A stretch of DNA of 64,000 bases from JAMQKA01 sp043951865 (GTDB taxonomy: Bacteria; Bacteroidota; Rhodothermia; Balneolales; Balneolaceae). The DNA is taken from the NCBI RefSeq assembly GCF_043951865.1, contig NZ_JBINJF010000012.1:62001-126000 (forward strand), given 5' to 3'. Below the pieces are notes generated by a model that had not been told where the DNA came from, ran no database searches, and saw only the letters and a list, made by a program, of their open reading frames with translations. Positions 46,673 through 55,900 of the stretch are shown in pieces; position 1 is the stretch's first letter, and each line of letters opens with the position of its first letter. The translations under genes were made by a program, and so were the position numbers.

Positions 46673-47296
46673 TCAAGAAGTAGTAATATCCATGTATGTT
46701 TTTAAGGTGTCCAGACGATCACTTAATGCCGGTGAACTGATGTAGGCCTCGTACTGGTTAAGTTTATCTATCGAAATCCGATTCTTGATTTCGAGAATAT
46801 TCCAACGAAGGTCTACGATATCAGCTGTTTCCTTTATTTCGTGATGAAGATATAGATAGTCGATCAAGGTTTTTTCGGGTTCGGCCATTGTGTACCGATT
46901 ATTTTTCCATTCTTCAAGTCGGTATCCAAAGAATAGCGAAGGTTTTATGCGGCGATAGGTAAACCTACCGACTGGCGTGTCGAATGAATTCGTTTTTAGT
47001 GTAGTGCAGGAGGTAATCTGAAATACACCTTCCGGGATAAAACCATAACGTGATAAAGCCGACTCCAGGGATACATAGGAAGGATGATACAGTTGGTTCG
47101 CCGTGTAGTACAGAAAAGGTTCATCGACTTCCTGATCCGAGAAACAGTAGTAGCGATTCCGCAGCTTTTGGATATAGCCTTTTTCTTGCCACTCTACCAG
47201 TCGGCGGCTATCAAATCCGGGGAAATGCTTCTCAATCTCCCGGATTGAAAAATTCGGAAAGGCTTTCATTTCTTGCCGGAATTCTGTGTAGTTCAT
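46673..47296 (-). CDS. AbiEi-family antitoxin-like protein without toxin
   Basis: A 207-residue protein with an N-terminal winged helix (FSIREIEKHFPGFDSRRLVE, then GYIQKLRNRYYCFSD) and the AbiEi-type C-terminal part (YVSLESALSRYGFIPEGVFQ, FGYRLEEWKNNRYTMAEPEK, TLIDYLYLHHEI). AbiEi antitoxins usually precede an AbiEii toxin gene, but downstream of this gene on the minus strand lies only the end of the convergent AbiEi-like gene, 15 bases away. It may be an orphan that kept its regulatory function or has lost its toxin. Confidence 0.8.
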   Translation of the reverse strand: MNYTEFRQEMKAFPNFSIREIEKHFPGFDSRRLVEWQEKGYIQKLRNRYYCFSDQEVDEPFLYYTANQLYHPSYVSLESALSRYGFIPEGVFQITSCTTLKTNSFDTPVGRFTYRRIKPSLFFGYRLEEWKNNRYTMAEPEKTLIDYLYLHHEIKETADIVDLRWNILEIKNRISIDKLNQYEAYISSPALSDRLDTLKTYMDITTS

Positions 47297-47485
47297 CTCA
47301 TTTGTTTCTGTTTTTTGTTAAAAATGACAATTTTTAGAAATATATGGAATAATAGCTGTGTTAGTTTTGTCTGTAGTTAGACAGATTGATTCAAATTTAC
47401 GTCAAAAAATATCGCTTATTGACAATAATTTTATTTATGAATCCATCCTACTTTAAAAGGAATCAATTAAAAACTAATTTGTAAC

Positions 47486-47499
47486 GCGTAACGTTACGC
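47486..47499. promoter_or_regulatory. HigBA operator palindrome
   Basis: GCGTAACGTTACGC, a perfect 14-base palindrome 14 bases before the higB ATG; TTATATTG follows as a possible -7/-10 element. It is probably bound by HigA. Confidence 0.6.
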
Positions 47500-47512
47500 A
47501 TTATATTGGGGT

Positions 47513-47794
47513 ATGATAAAATCATTCAACGACAAGGAAACAGAGAAGGTCTTCAACAGAACCTACTCTAAAAAGTTGCCGGAGACGATTCAGCAGCGTG
47601 CCTTGCGAAAGCTTAGAATGATTGATGCTGCCGCTGATATCAATGATCTTCGCGTACCTCCAGGCAATCGTTTAGAAGCACTTGGAGGAGATCGCGAAGG
47701 CCAGCACAGCATTCGAATCAACAATCAATGGCGCATCTGTTTTACCTGGAGCCAGGGTGATGCATATGAAGTGGAGATCGTTGATTATCATTGA
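47513..47794 (+). CDS. higB: HigB-type RelE/ParE-family mRNA interferase toxin
   Basis: A 93-residue toxin. Typical HigB stretches are SFNDKETEKVFNRTYSKKLP, LRKLRMIDAAADINDLRVPP, GNRLEALGGDREGQHSIRIN, NQWRICFTW and EVEIVDYH at the C-terminus. It cleaves mRNA on ribosomes. The toxin comes first, as in HigBA systems, and the antitoxin starts 28 bases later. A perfect palindrome precedes it. All usual positions look present, so it is probably active. Confidence 0.93.
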   Translation: MIKSFNDKETEKVFNRTYSKKLPETIQQRALRKLRMIDAAADINDLRVPPGNRLEALGGDREGQHSIRINNQWRICFTWSQGDAYEVEIVDYH

Positions 47795-47822
47795 CCTGAC
47801 CAATAGACAAGAAGCCAAAGCC

Positions 47823-48125
47823 ATGACTACAAAAAAACTAGATCCCATCCATCCCGGGGAAGTACTGCGGGAAGAGTTTATTGAACCAATGGGTATGAGC
47901 CAACGGGAATTCGCCGAAAAAATCGGGGTAACCCATACACGGCTCAACCAGATTGTTAACGAGAAACGGAGCATAACGGCCGATACCGCCCTGCGCCTGT
48001 CAAAGGCCCTGGGAACCACAGCTGAATTCTGGATGAATCTCCAAGCCCGGTACGACCTGGATCAGACCCGAGATGAATCCGGTAGCAAAATTGATAAAGA
48101 GGTACGCCCGTTGACTACTTCTTGA
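47823..48125 (+). CDS. higA: HigA-type XRE-family antitoxin
   Basis: A 100-residue antitoxin. It begins LDPIHPGEVLREEFIEPMGM, has the helix-turn-helix SQREFAEKIGVTHTRLNQIV and NEKRSITADTALRLSKALG, and ends with AEFWMNLQARYDLDQTRDE, all standard for HigA. I chose the ATG at 47823; the frame is open further upstream but overlaps higB. It binds the toxin and the palindrome at 47486-47499. Confidence 0.93.
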   Translation: MTTKKLDPIHPGEVLREEFIEPMGMSQREFAEKIGVTHTRLNQIVNEKRSITADTALRLSKALGTTAEFWMNLQARYDLDQTRDESGSKIDKEVRPLTTS

Positions 48126-48150
48126 TTAGATTCATAGACCAAAATTAATC

Positions 48151-48603
48151 ATGTTTGAACAATACCAGATAAGTGTCCAATACAAGACGCGGGAACGGCA
48201 GATCCTAAACGCACTGCTTGCCCTGGCAACGGGCGTGCTCACCCTGGTCTATCCCAACTTCCTGTACCTGATTGCCGGAGGCTATTTGGTCGCCCTCGGA
48301 TTACTGTTTATAGCATTTCGAATACCGTCATGGCTCTCAGCAGTGCCTATCGTAGCTGGTGTACTAATATTTATATTCCCTGAACTGATCCCGTTCACCT
48401 TTGCAACGTTCCTGGGACTGTTCGGTCTGCTGTTGCTGTTCTCCCTTGGCTTTGCGGCAACAGGTGTCATTACGCTGGTCATTGCGATCATGCTCTTTGC
48501 CAATCCCGGTTCGGTGGCATACCTGATTGCTATATTTTTACTGCTGTACGGTATTTCAAATCTTATCCGTTGGTATCGTGAATGGCAGAGTAATACAGCC
48601 TGA
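48151..48603 (+). CDS. DUF308/HdeD-like membrane protein
   Basis: A 150-residue inner-membrane protein with five or six hydrophobic helices in repeated pairs (LALATGVLTLVYPNFLYLIA, VPIVAGVLIFIFPELIPFTF, GVITLVIAIMLFANPGSVAY, LIAIFLLLYGISNLIRW). This pattern and the repeated FxxP turns resemble HdeD/DUF308 proteins, some linked to acid stress in enterobacteria. The function in this group is unknown. It starts 25 bases after higA; co-transcription is possible but a functional link is doubtful. Confidence 0.72.
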   Translation: MFEQYQISVQYKTRERQILNALLALATGVLTLVYPNFLYLIAGGYLVALGLLFIAFRIPSWLSAVPIVAGVLIFIFPELIPFTFATFLGLFGLLLLFSLGFAATGVITLVIAIMLFANPGSVAYLIAIFLLLYGISNLIRWYREWQSNTA

Positions 48604-48641
48604 TGATATAGTCACATTATTAAGGCGAAATTCCACACTTA

Positions 48642-48671
48642 TATTTTACTTTACTGGATTAAAGTAAAATA
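48642..48671. terminator. Bidirectional AT-rich hairpin between convergent genes
   Basis: TATTTTACTTTA (48642-48653) pairs perfectly with TAAAGTAAAATA (48660-48671), loop 6 bases. It lies between the ends of the membrane-protein gene (+) and the DUF6577-like gene (-). It probably ends transcription from both sides. Confidence 0.6.
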
Positions 48672-48739
48672 CGCTAATTCTTATTTTACCTTTTAACAAA
48701 TAGATACACGGTTTCAAAAAGTTTAGTTATCATCATTTT

Positions 48740-49489
48740 TCAGTTTAATATCTGTTCATTAGTCTTTTTTAAATAGGCCATTACTTCATCCCATTTGTTG
48801 CGTCGCAGGCTGTATCTTTTCAGTGTACTTAGATTTATTTCATAATCATTTACGATATTGTTGTATATAGTCTTAAGCTCATTTCCCTGAAAAGCATTAA
48901 ATAAAACCTCGTCTGCTACTAGGTCAACCATTACTTTCTCCAACTTAGGAACCTGGACTTCATTTACCATCATTAAGGGAGACTGACTAATTAGCGGACG
49001 GACTACTAAAGGGTTTTCTGAACTACCCAAATATTTCTGCACTTCATCTCTGCTGGGCTTAAGAAACACCTCGGAATCTTTTCGAATATCTTGTAGATAA
49101 TAAAAAACCGATTCTTCCGTGTCTCGTTCTACATCAACGAGAGTAAAATATTTCGTGGGCAAATGCTGTGTAAAATTTAAAAGCCACTTTGTTGACCAAA
49201 TACAATAGGTGAGGTATGGGAATTCATTATTGAGCTTAGAAGCAATTGTTTTTAACTCCTTGGATATTTCTGGCTTCCATTCCCTAATTTCTGATCCAAG
49301 CTTATATACACCTCTCTTTACTCTGCTAAGAATGCCTTTGTTATTTAACTCGTAAACACGCCACCTTAATGTGCTTCGGGGTAAGCTTGGTTCTTTTTCT
49401 TTATAAAATTGATATAACTCTTCTATTGAGACCGTTGTTTGGTCCCTAAATCGATTTTCTAATTCTTCTATATAGAAAGTTTCAGCCAT
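48740..49489 (-). CDS. DUF6577-like / AbiEi-related winged-helix protein
   Basis: I chose the start at 49489 (MAETFYIEELENRF); the frame also opens 22 codons upstream, but that part contains the operator-like repeat. The 249-residue product has a winged-helix start (ELYQFYKEKEPSLPRSTLRW and LNNKGILSRVKRGVYKLGSE), as in AbiEi-like antitoxins. A central domain (SKLNNEFPYLTYCIWSTKWL) fits what I remember of DUF6577. It ends LKRYSLRRNKWDEVMAYL. An 18-base-arm inverted repeat lies just before the start. No toxin partner is adjacent. The function is unknown; autoregulation is likely. Confidence 0.65.
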   Translation of the reverse strand: MAETFYIEELENRFRDQTTVSIEELYQFYKEKEPSLPRSTLRWRVYELNNKGILSRVKRGVYKLGSEIREWKPEISKELKTIASKLNNEFPYLTYCIWSTKWLLNFTQHLPTKYFTLVDVERDTEESVFYYLQDIRKDSEVFLKPSRDEVQKYLGSSENPLVVRPLISQSPLMMVNEVQVPKLEKVMVDLVADEVLFNAFQGNELKTIYNNIVNDYEINLSTLKRYSLRRNKWDEVMAYLKKTNEQILN

Positions 49490-49497
49490 GGTTATTT

Positions 49498-49540
49498 TCA
49501 AATTATTGTCAAATATGAGAATATTTTGACAATAATTTGA
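49498..49540. promoter_or_regulatory. Inverted repeat upstream of the DUF6577-like gene
   Basis: Left arm 49498-49516 and right arm 49521-49540 (each containing ATTATTGTCAAA or its complement) are separated by GAGA, with one extra base on one side. It starts 9 bases before the chosen start codon of the minus-strand gene. Likely an operator for that gene's own product. Confidence 0.65.
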
Positions 49541-49619
49541 TAGCTCTTGCAGCATGCGAGTTTAAATTTTCGCAAATAAGTCAACAAAACATTGACAAAA
49601 ATTGATTTTTTTTAACCAT

Positions 49620-49674
49620 TTGTTCATGAATAGTAATTGTTCACGGAACGTGAACACAGATCAGAAATGAACAA
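49620..49674. promoter_or_regulatory. Nested palindromic operator (copy B)
   Basis: TTGTTCAT (49620-49627), GTTCACGGAACGTGAAC (49639-49655) and ATGAACAA (49667-49674), with the same 11-base gaps as copy A at 45601-45655. The bases in the gaps differ, so selection seems to keep the arms. An ATG follows at once (49675) but its frame closes after 19 codons, so the gene once controlled on the plus strand may be lost. The site may instead serve the minus-strand gene ending at 48740. Confidence 0.75.
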
Positions 49675-49706
49675 ATGAATATAAGGACGATACATGTCAG
49701 TAAAGC

Positions 49707-50327
49707 TCAACTATGTGCAACGGTCTCCAGGTAAGGTTTAATAACAGTTCTAACACGACATATTTCAGCATATTCCAGAATTTCATTATAGCTGGCTTTT
49801 CTTTCTCTTATTCCGTTTTTAAGTGCTTCAATTGCAATATCCAATCCAATTTTATTCCGGAATTTAAAACAATCAGCAATCGTTTTTGCCGGGTTGTAAA
49901 CGGAGACTATGTTTCCATCCAGGTTGTGTTTTTCTACACCATGATTCAAACTTGGACCAGAAAAACGATAGGTTTTTATGGGTGGATGTTTGAGTACAGG
50001 ATCCCGGCTGGTTCGGGGTATAGCAATATGAACTTGATGGGGTATTGCTGTAGTCATATCATGAAAATCCAAGGCGGAAATTAGACATACTTTGGCTTGC
50101 GGAACTTTCTTTACCACTATAACCAGGCCAAGATGGGAAAGTGCTATTTCTTTTTCTATCAGTTTGTATATACCACGGTCAAGTTTCTCAACATAACCTT
50201 GATCGTGCATATGGTACAGCGTCCGGTTATGAATTCCTATTTCCTCTGCTTCGCTGGTTCGTAGTACACCACCGTGTTTTTTAAATAGTCTTATGGCCTC
50301 ATCTATTTTGGATTCAGATACAGACAT
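49707..50327 (-). CDS. AbiEi-type antitoxin-like regulator
   Basis: A 206-residue protein. The N-terminal winged helix is DEAIRLFKKHGGVLRTSEAE with IGIHNRTLYHMHDQGYVEKL and DRGIYKL. The AbiEi-like part is KVCLISALDFHDMTTAIPHQ, VHIAIPRTSRDP, IVSVYNPAKTIADCFKFRNK. This is a common AbiEi layout. The gene that should follow on the minus strand, an AbiEii toxin, is absent; the next minus gene is the DUF6577-like one. Probably an orphan regulator or remnant of a type IV toxin-antitoxin system. Confidence 0.83.
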   Translation of the reverse strand: MSVSESKIDEAIRLFKKHGGVLRTSEAEEIGIHNRTLYHMHDQGYVEKLDRGIYKLIEKEIALSHLGLVIVVKKVPQAKVCLISALDFHDMTTAIPHQVHIAIPRTSRDPVLKHPPIKTYRFSGPSLNHGVEKHNLDGNIVSVYNPAKTIADCFKFRNKIGLDIAIEALKNGIRERKASYNEILEYAEICRVRTVIKPYLETVAHS

Positions 50328-50491
50328 GAGGATAGAATTATGTATATTTATTCTTTAATGTATGCAATTCTATCCAACCAAGTAACTATTCATTTGTGAA
50401 ATAGCCTCTTTTCTAATCGTTTTGAATAATTAGGGGATCAAAATAATCGATTTTCATAAATACTTTACCTAAAATGACCATAGCTTACTTT

Positions 50492-50830
50492 CTATTCATC
50501 TTGTTTTCTACTACTTAACCATTCTTCAATATCTGATCTCAACCAACCGACTGCATGACTTGAAATTTTAACTTTGGCTGGAAGTTGACCATCACCTTGC
50601 ATTTTATATATTGTCGAAATGCTTATCGAAAGCATATTGGCCAGTTCTTTGGGCCTGATGATTCTACTTTCTGGTTTATTCCCATTCTCGGTTACATTCT
50701 GACTTTTAGAATTAATGGCATGTATAACTTCCTGTTTAAATTCTTCGAGTTCTTCTCGAATAACTTTTCTCACTGCTTGCTCAATGGTTTCCGTTAAATA
50801 AGTTTCTATGTTCATATCAAGATCTCCCAA
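50492..50830 (-). CDS. AlpA/excisionase-like helix-turn-helix protein
   Basis: A 112-residue protein (or 107 if it starts at the Met at 50815). An N-terminal amphipathic helix (IEQAVRKVIREELEEFKQEV) is followed by the MerR-like excisionase helix-turn-helix RPKELANMLSISISTIYKMQ, then GQLPAKVKISSHAVGWLRSD IEEWL. Such proteins act as recombination directionality factors or as regulators of mobile elements and defence genes. It is divergent from the PLD-family gene at 50915, with only 84 bases between, and may regulate it. Confidence 0.82.
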   Translation of the reverse strand: MGDLDMNIETYLTETIEQAVRKVIREELEEFKQEVIHAINSKSQNVTENGNKPESRIIRPKELANMLSISISTIYKMQGDGQLPAKVKISSHAVGWLRSDIEEWLSSRKQDE

Positions 50831-50914
50831 TTTTTTTTCAATTATCCATTCTGGCGTTGCATTTAGCCAAATGCGCTTCTACCTTTGGCTAAATTTTGAA
50901 AAAATATCATCTGT

Positions 50915-51583
50915 ATGGCAGAATTTTTGACTACCAAAGGTATTGCATCGAGAATTGAGGAAATAATTAACTACGCAAAAAAAGAACTCTACTTAATTTC
51001 TCCTTATTACCAGCTTTCAGATACTTTTTACAACCGTTTATATGAATCTACTCAAAGAAGAGTAATTACCACCATAGTTTTTGGAAAAGAGAGAATGAAA
51101 AACCGTGAGTTCTATGCTTTGGCCGAATTCTCTTACTTGGAGCTCCTATACTGCGATAACCTTCATGCAAAATGTTACTTTAATGAAAATAACATGGTAA
51201 TAGGATCCATGAATATGTATGCCTTTTCAGAACGAAATAATCGAGAAATGGGCATTTATATTGATAGAGTAAAAGATACCGAACTGTTTGAAAAAGCCCG
51301 GCAGGAGGCTTATTCCATTATGAATACATCTGAGGTTATTAGATCCCGCCTCCGTGAGAAATGTCGAAATGATGAAGAATTAGCGTATTGTATACGATGT
51401 GAGTCCAGTATTCCACCAAATCCTAAAAGGCCATATTGTCAAAATTGTTATTCCATCTGGAATGAATTCAATAATCCGGATTATGAGGAAAATTTTTGCC
51501 ATCTATGCGGAGGGAGAGAATATACCAGCTTTAGAAAACCGCTATGTTATGATTGTTATAGTAATTCTGGGATTTTGAACTAA
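50915..51583 (+). CDS. PLD-family protein with single HKD motif and two zinc ribbons
   Basis: A 222-residue protein. Residues 1-150 form one phospholipase-D-like half with the motif LHAKCYFNENNMVIGSMN (His84, Lys86, Asn100), so it would work as a dimer like Nuc or BfiI nucleases. The C-terminus has two four-cysteine units: CIRC with CQNC, and CHLC with CYDC, probably zinc ribbons that bind nucleic acid. It lies in a defence island, divergent from an AlpA-like gene, which suggests a nuclease role; a lipid role is less likely. The partner, if any, is unclear. Confidence 0.8.
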   Translation: MAEFLTTKGIASRIEEIINYAKKELYLISPYYQLSDTFYNRLYESTQRRVITTIVFGKERMKNREFYALAEFSYLELLYCDNLHAKCYFNENNMVIGSMNMYAFSERNNREMGIYIDRVKDTELFEKARQEAYSIMNTSEVIRSRLREKCRNDEELAYCIRCESSIPPNPKRPYCQNCYSIWNEFNNPDYEENFCHLCGGREYTSFRKPLCYDCYSNSGILN

Positions 51584-51848
51584 AAGGTACATTTATATGA
51601 TTGGTACACATTCTCTTGGTTCCATTCCAAAAAGCTTAGGAAGGTTGCTCATTTACTAATTCCGGGATTTGTGACAACTACTTGCCATGAAAAGCGTAAT
51701 ATTCTATTTCATTTTCATATTCTTCCAGAATACGACGACTGACCTCAACATTTATTTTTCCAGTATAACTGCACAAAATTACTCATTTTACATTTAAAAG
51801 GTCTCAACTCCTCGTATCCTAAATGGCTACAAAAGTAAAATCGAGAGC

Positions 51849-52904
51849 TTATACAGCATTTACTTGCAAAAGATCAAGAAGATCCATCAACTCATTCTCA
51901 ATCTTCTTCCACTCTTGGTCCAAGTCTACCGTTTTGAATGTTAATATCTGCTTATTCAAGGTATAAGTAGCATGAATAGTATCACCTACATCCGGATAAA
52001 GCAGCATGCCTTCTATCTTTTTATTCTTCGGATTAGGAATATGCTGCATATAGGCAAATATCTGATACATATTGGGCGACTTAAACGAGATAGAGCCTAA
52101 ATCTTCGCGCCGTGCCATTGTTTTTGAATAAAACTTGGTATCGATAATGATGATACGCTCATCGTCTTCCAACACAATATCGGTAAACATTGAGGGCAAA
52201 AGCTCATTATGAGCTTCAATAGTTGATTTAAATGGCCATGAAAAACTGGGACTCTTAACTTTGTAGCGATCTTGTTCCTTTCTATAAAAATTAAAGACGA
52301 AAGCTTCGAAGAGGCGGGCTAGTTTTTGATGGTCTCTGGTGAAGTCCCGGAATTGATACTTTTGACCAGATTCATCCAACGCTGAAGATTCAAATATTAG
52401 GCGACAAATTTGGATCAGGAACCCGTAAAAAGCATTATTCCGATGAATTTGTACTTTCGTGAAGTGATGTAACTCCAGTAGAACTTCTTCTACATCAGAA
52501 AACCGGTAATAAAGTTCTTTTAGTTCTAGATGCAAACTGTTTTCAATTTCATCCATCTGTAAGAGCCGGCGCACAGTGGACTTTAGAATTCGGTTGGGTA
52601 GAACATTGTGACTCAGCTCGTCAAACTGGCACCATGCCTTTCTATTTTGAAATGACAGGCCGCTTATCGATTCATTTATTAAGAGCTTCCCACGAATACC
52701 CGGTATCTCTTCCTCTTTTTGTCGATAATTTCGATAAAGTCCCCGTTTGAACAGGAAGCTACATCCGTTGGCCAGCACTTTACCCAGCAAATTAGCAATC
52801 TCCTCGAAATCGTCAATTCCGGCTTTGGTTAACTCCGCTTCATCCAGCTTGTCCCAGGCATAGCTTAACAGGTAGTAGATATTTTGGACAGGAACTTGTT
52901 TCAT
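51849..52904 (-). CDS. mcrC: McrC-type nuclease subunit of an McrBC system
   Basis: A 351-residue protein that stimulates McrB and cuts DNA. The N-terminal part starts VPVQNIYYLLSYAWDKLDEA, typical of McrC. The C-terminal PD-(D/E)xK nuclease core is seen in SMFTDIVLEDDERIIIIDTK (Asp in TDIV, and DTK), followed by FKSPNMYQIFAYMQ. The start ATG overlaps the mcrB stop (ATGA). It is the last gene of the minus-strand run; about 265 bases without a gene lie between it and the PLD gene. Confidence 0.93.
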   Translation of the reverse strand: MKQVPVQNIYYLLSYAWDKLDEAELTKAGIDDFEEIANLLGKVLANGCSFLFKRGLYRNYRQKEEEIPGIRGKLLINESISGLSFQNRKAWCQFDELSHNVLPNRILKSTVRRLLQMDEIENSLHLELKELYYRFSDVEEVLLELHHFTKVQIHRNNAFYGFLIQICRLIFESSALDESGQKYQFRDFTRDHQKLARLFEAFVFNFYRKEQDRYKVKSPSFSWPFKSTIEAHNELLPSMFTDIVLEDDERIIIIDTKFYSKTMARREDLGSISFKSPNMYQIFAYMQHIPNPKNKKIEGMLLYPDVGDTIHATYTLNKQILTFKTVDLDQEWKKIENELMDLLDLLQVNAV

Positions 52905-55900
52905 ATCGTTAGGAGCTGCTCTTCAACTTCTTCCACTTTTGTCGGTTTATCAAACCAGTATTCCTTTAGTAGTGGGATGATCTCAAACCTGACTATATTT
53001 TTGTACCAATCTTCGTCTCCGTCCTCTGTACCACAAAAATAACTGTGGCCAATTTGATATCCGGGGCCAGGTCCAAGTTCTTGTTTATCGGATATTTTCT
53101 TATTTAATTCGGCCATCCGTTCAACAATTGTATCAATCATATGATCATCTATGCCTTTGTCTTTTAGATGGGCCTGAAATTTATCTCCGAAGTTGGGCAT
53201 CATGTCAATGAACACGAATCTTCGACGTAGTGCATAGTCCACCATTGCGAGCGAACGGTCGGCCGTATTCATTGTCCCAATTAAATGAAGGTTTTTTGGG
53301 ATATAAAAATCGGGTTCATCTTCATCATTTCTATATGGAAGCTTAACTGTAAAATCCTTTCCTCGCTTATCTTTTTCGATGAGCATCATTAACTCTCCGA
53401 AAATTTTACTCAGATTTCCACGGTTTATCTCATCGATGACTAAGAAATATGGCTTGTTTTCAGGATCCGATTTTGCACGTTTACACAGCTGCATAAAGAT
53501 ACCGTCTTTCAGTTCGAAGTGATCTTTCGTGGGACGATATCCCCTGATAAAATCCTCATATGAGTATGACTGATGGAATTGTACCACCTCGATACGGTTA
53601 GGATCTTTTATACCAGACATCAACCAAGCCAGCCTTTTGGCCAAAAACGTTTTGCCGGTACCTGGAGGCCCCTGCAGTATGATATTCTTCTTGTATTCCA
53701 GTAAATCCAGAATATTTTGAAGTTGATCTTCCTTGATAAAAACTTCCTCTAAGGCATCATCCATGCTGTAAGAATCATAAGGTTCGATGCCATTAAAGGC
53801 TAGATCATGAATTGTCCAAAATTCGTCCTCAGTTAGTTTAAATAAGCTACCCTGATTGTTGTTCAAGACAGAGCAATTTTCCAGCTCGGGAATCGATTTT
53901 AATTGATTCCAACCCGGTTGATTAGGTGTAAATTTCTTTATCGCAAATGAAAATTTTTCTCGATCTTCATCATCTGTGAAAAGAGCTTCAGTTACCTCTA
54001 ATATGGCCTTTACTCTTTTTACAGATCTTGATTCATATCCAATAATGAGGTCTCCGGGTTGTACCTCTTGAAAATATTGGTAAATGCGGCGCTTGTTTCC
54101 GTCGTCATTGTGTGAATAATATGACTGTTCTTCTCCAATATCCCTCTCCGAATACTGCCAGATATCTGGATTCGCATTAAGCCACCAGTAATTTCTAGCT
54201 TCTTGATCAGGTTTAAGTTCATCGTCAATTTCAGGCTCTTCAGACACGTGATTCTCATACAACCAGCTAAAGAACTGATCCAACTCCAGCGGAACGGTTG
54301 TTTCTGTCCGTTGTCCAACGATCTCTTCGTACAGACCTACAAGAGATGCTATCTCTTCATTGTAGCGAACAAAAAAATCACCGAACGATTCACCGCGTTC
54401 GCGAGAAACATCCAGCTTTAAAAAAGCTGTAGCCTCTTTATCCCTGCGGTTATAAAACACATACTTTTCGGGGTACAGATAACCGACTAGCTCACCGTAA
54501 AATGATTCGGCCAAATACTTTAGATGATACTCACTCTCCTTATCAAGTATGTTATTGATTCTTTCAGCCAATGAATCTTCGCCGTATGCCAAATAGATGA
54601 ATGACTTGCGATAACGCTCTATCGCGTGATTGGGATCGCCAAAAGCTCGCTTCAGTGCCAGGGCATTAGTTGCCAATGCATGCACTTTTTCGCCCATCTC
54701 TTGAAAATCACTCCACTCGGCCTGCTCCAGGTTCTCTCGTTTAAAAAAGTCCTGGAAAAACTGGTATCGCGGTACCAAGAAGTCTGACTTTTGAGAAAAA
54801 TGTTTGTCGGCTACTTCTGAAAACTGTTTTAGATATTTTTTTGACTTTTCGAATTTATCATCATCTGCTGCCAGGGCAGACCACAGAAAACTTTGCAGAT
54901 CCAGAAAACCACGGTTTACCTCGAATGGAAGGGCTTCCCCTACTGCTTGTAGATCGTCCTTAATGGTTTTGTACAGTTCTCCCGTGGGGCGGTGGTGCCA
55001 CAGGTCACCTTTGCCAAGCATTTCCAGGAATTGCTTCCCTTCCGTGGGCTTAATAAATAGTTCTTCTTCGGGATTGGTTACGAAAAGATAATAGGTTGCA
55101 AACGTCCATTTGTTGGGCAATCCCTGCTCTTCAGCCCAGTCACAGAACAGATCAATCTTTTCATTACCCATTTCAACCCCATGGTGAGTTACCAAATGCA
55201 AAATAGCATCAGCGAAGGATTCAACATCCAAATTCGGATCATGTAAAATAGCAAGGTCACCGGTGCGGGGCGTGCCTTTATAAAGCAGGTTATTATCTTT
55301 ATGCCGACCAATACCTAAAATTCGATCATATATTTCTTTAAAATCTTTTTGTTGTTGCCACAACTCTCGCATATTCTCACTTGAAAGCTGTTCTTGAGCA
55401 TCCCGAATAATCCGTTGTTTATAGGTAATTTCTTCCTCAATAAACCGTGGATCCGTGAAGCCTTTAAAATTCGGAAATACCTCTCCAATTGATGACAATA
55501 GTCTTTTTGCAACTTTGTCAATTGAATCAATTTGATCGCTATTTTCCCAATAATAGTGCAATCTATCTTCATCGAAAATAAGATACTGTAAAAAAGAGTT
55601 GTGATACTTTTTATAGGGGGACCGTTCCATAGCATCATGGTATCGGTAGGCACTGCGGAGCCAAAAATCAGTAAACAGCTTTTGCTTTTCTTTCAGAAAA
55701 TCAGCAGATATTACTACTATAATTGCATCAACTAAATCATTCTTTTCAGCAAAAGTTGATCTATCATCGGGGAGTAACCTTAACTTATTTTTATATTCTT
55801 TATCTTCTAATAGGTTTTCATAATCTGGCCTATCCAGTGTAATAAGAAACTCATCTTCCCCATTATGATTGCGTAATCCGAGGTAATGCCGGTTATTAAG

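Noticed and set aside
49675..49734. A gene starting right after nested palindrome copy B
   Set aside because: The frame ends after 19 codons and overlaps the end of the opposite-strand AbiEi-like gene.
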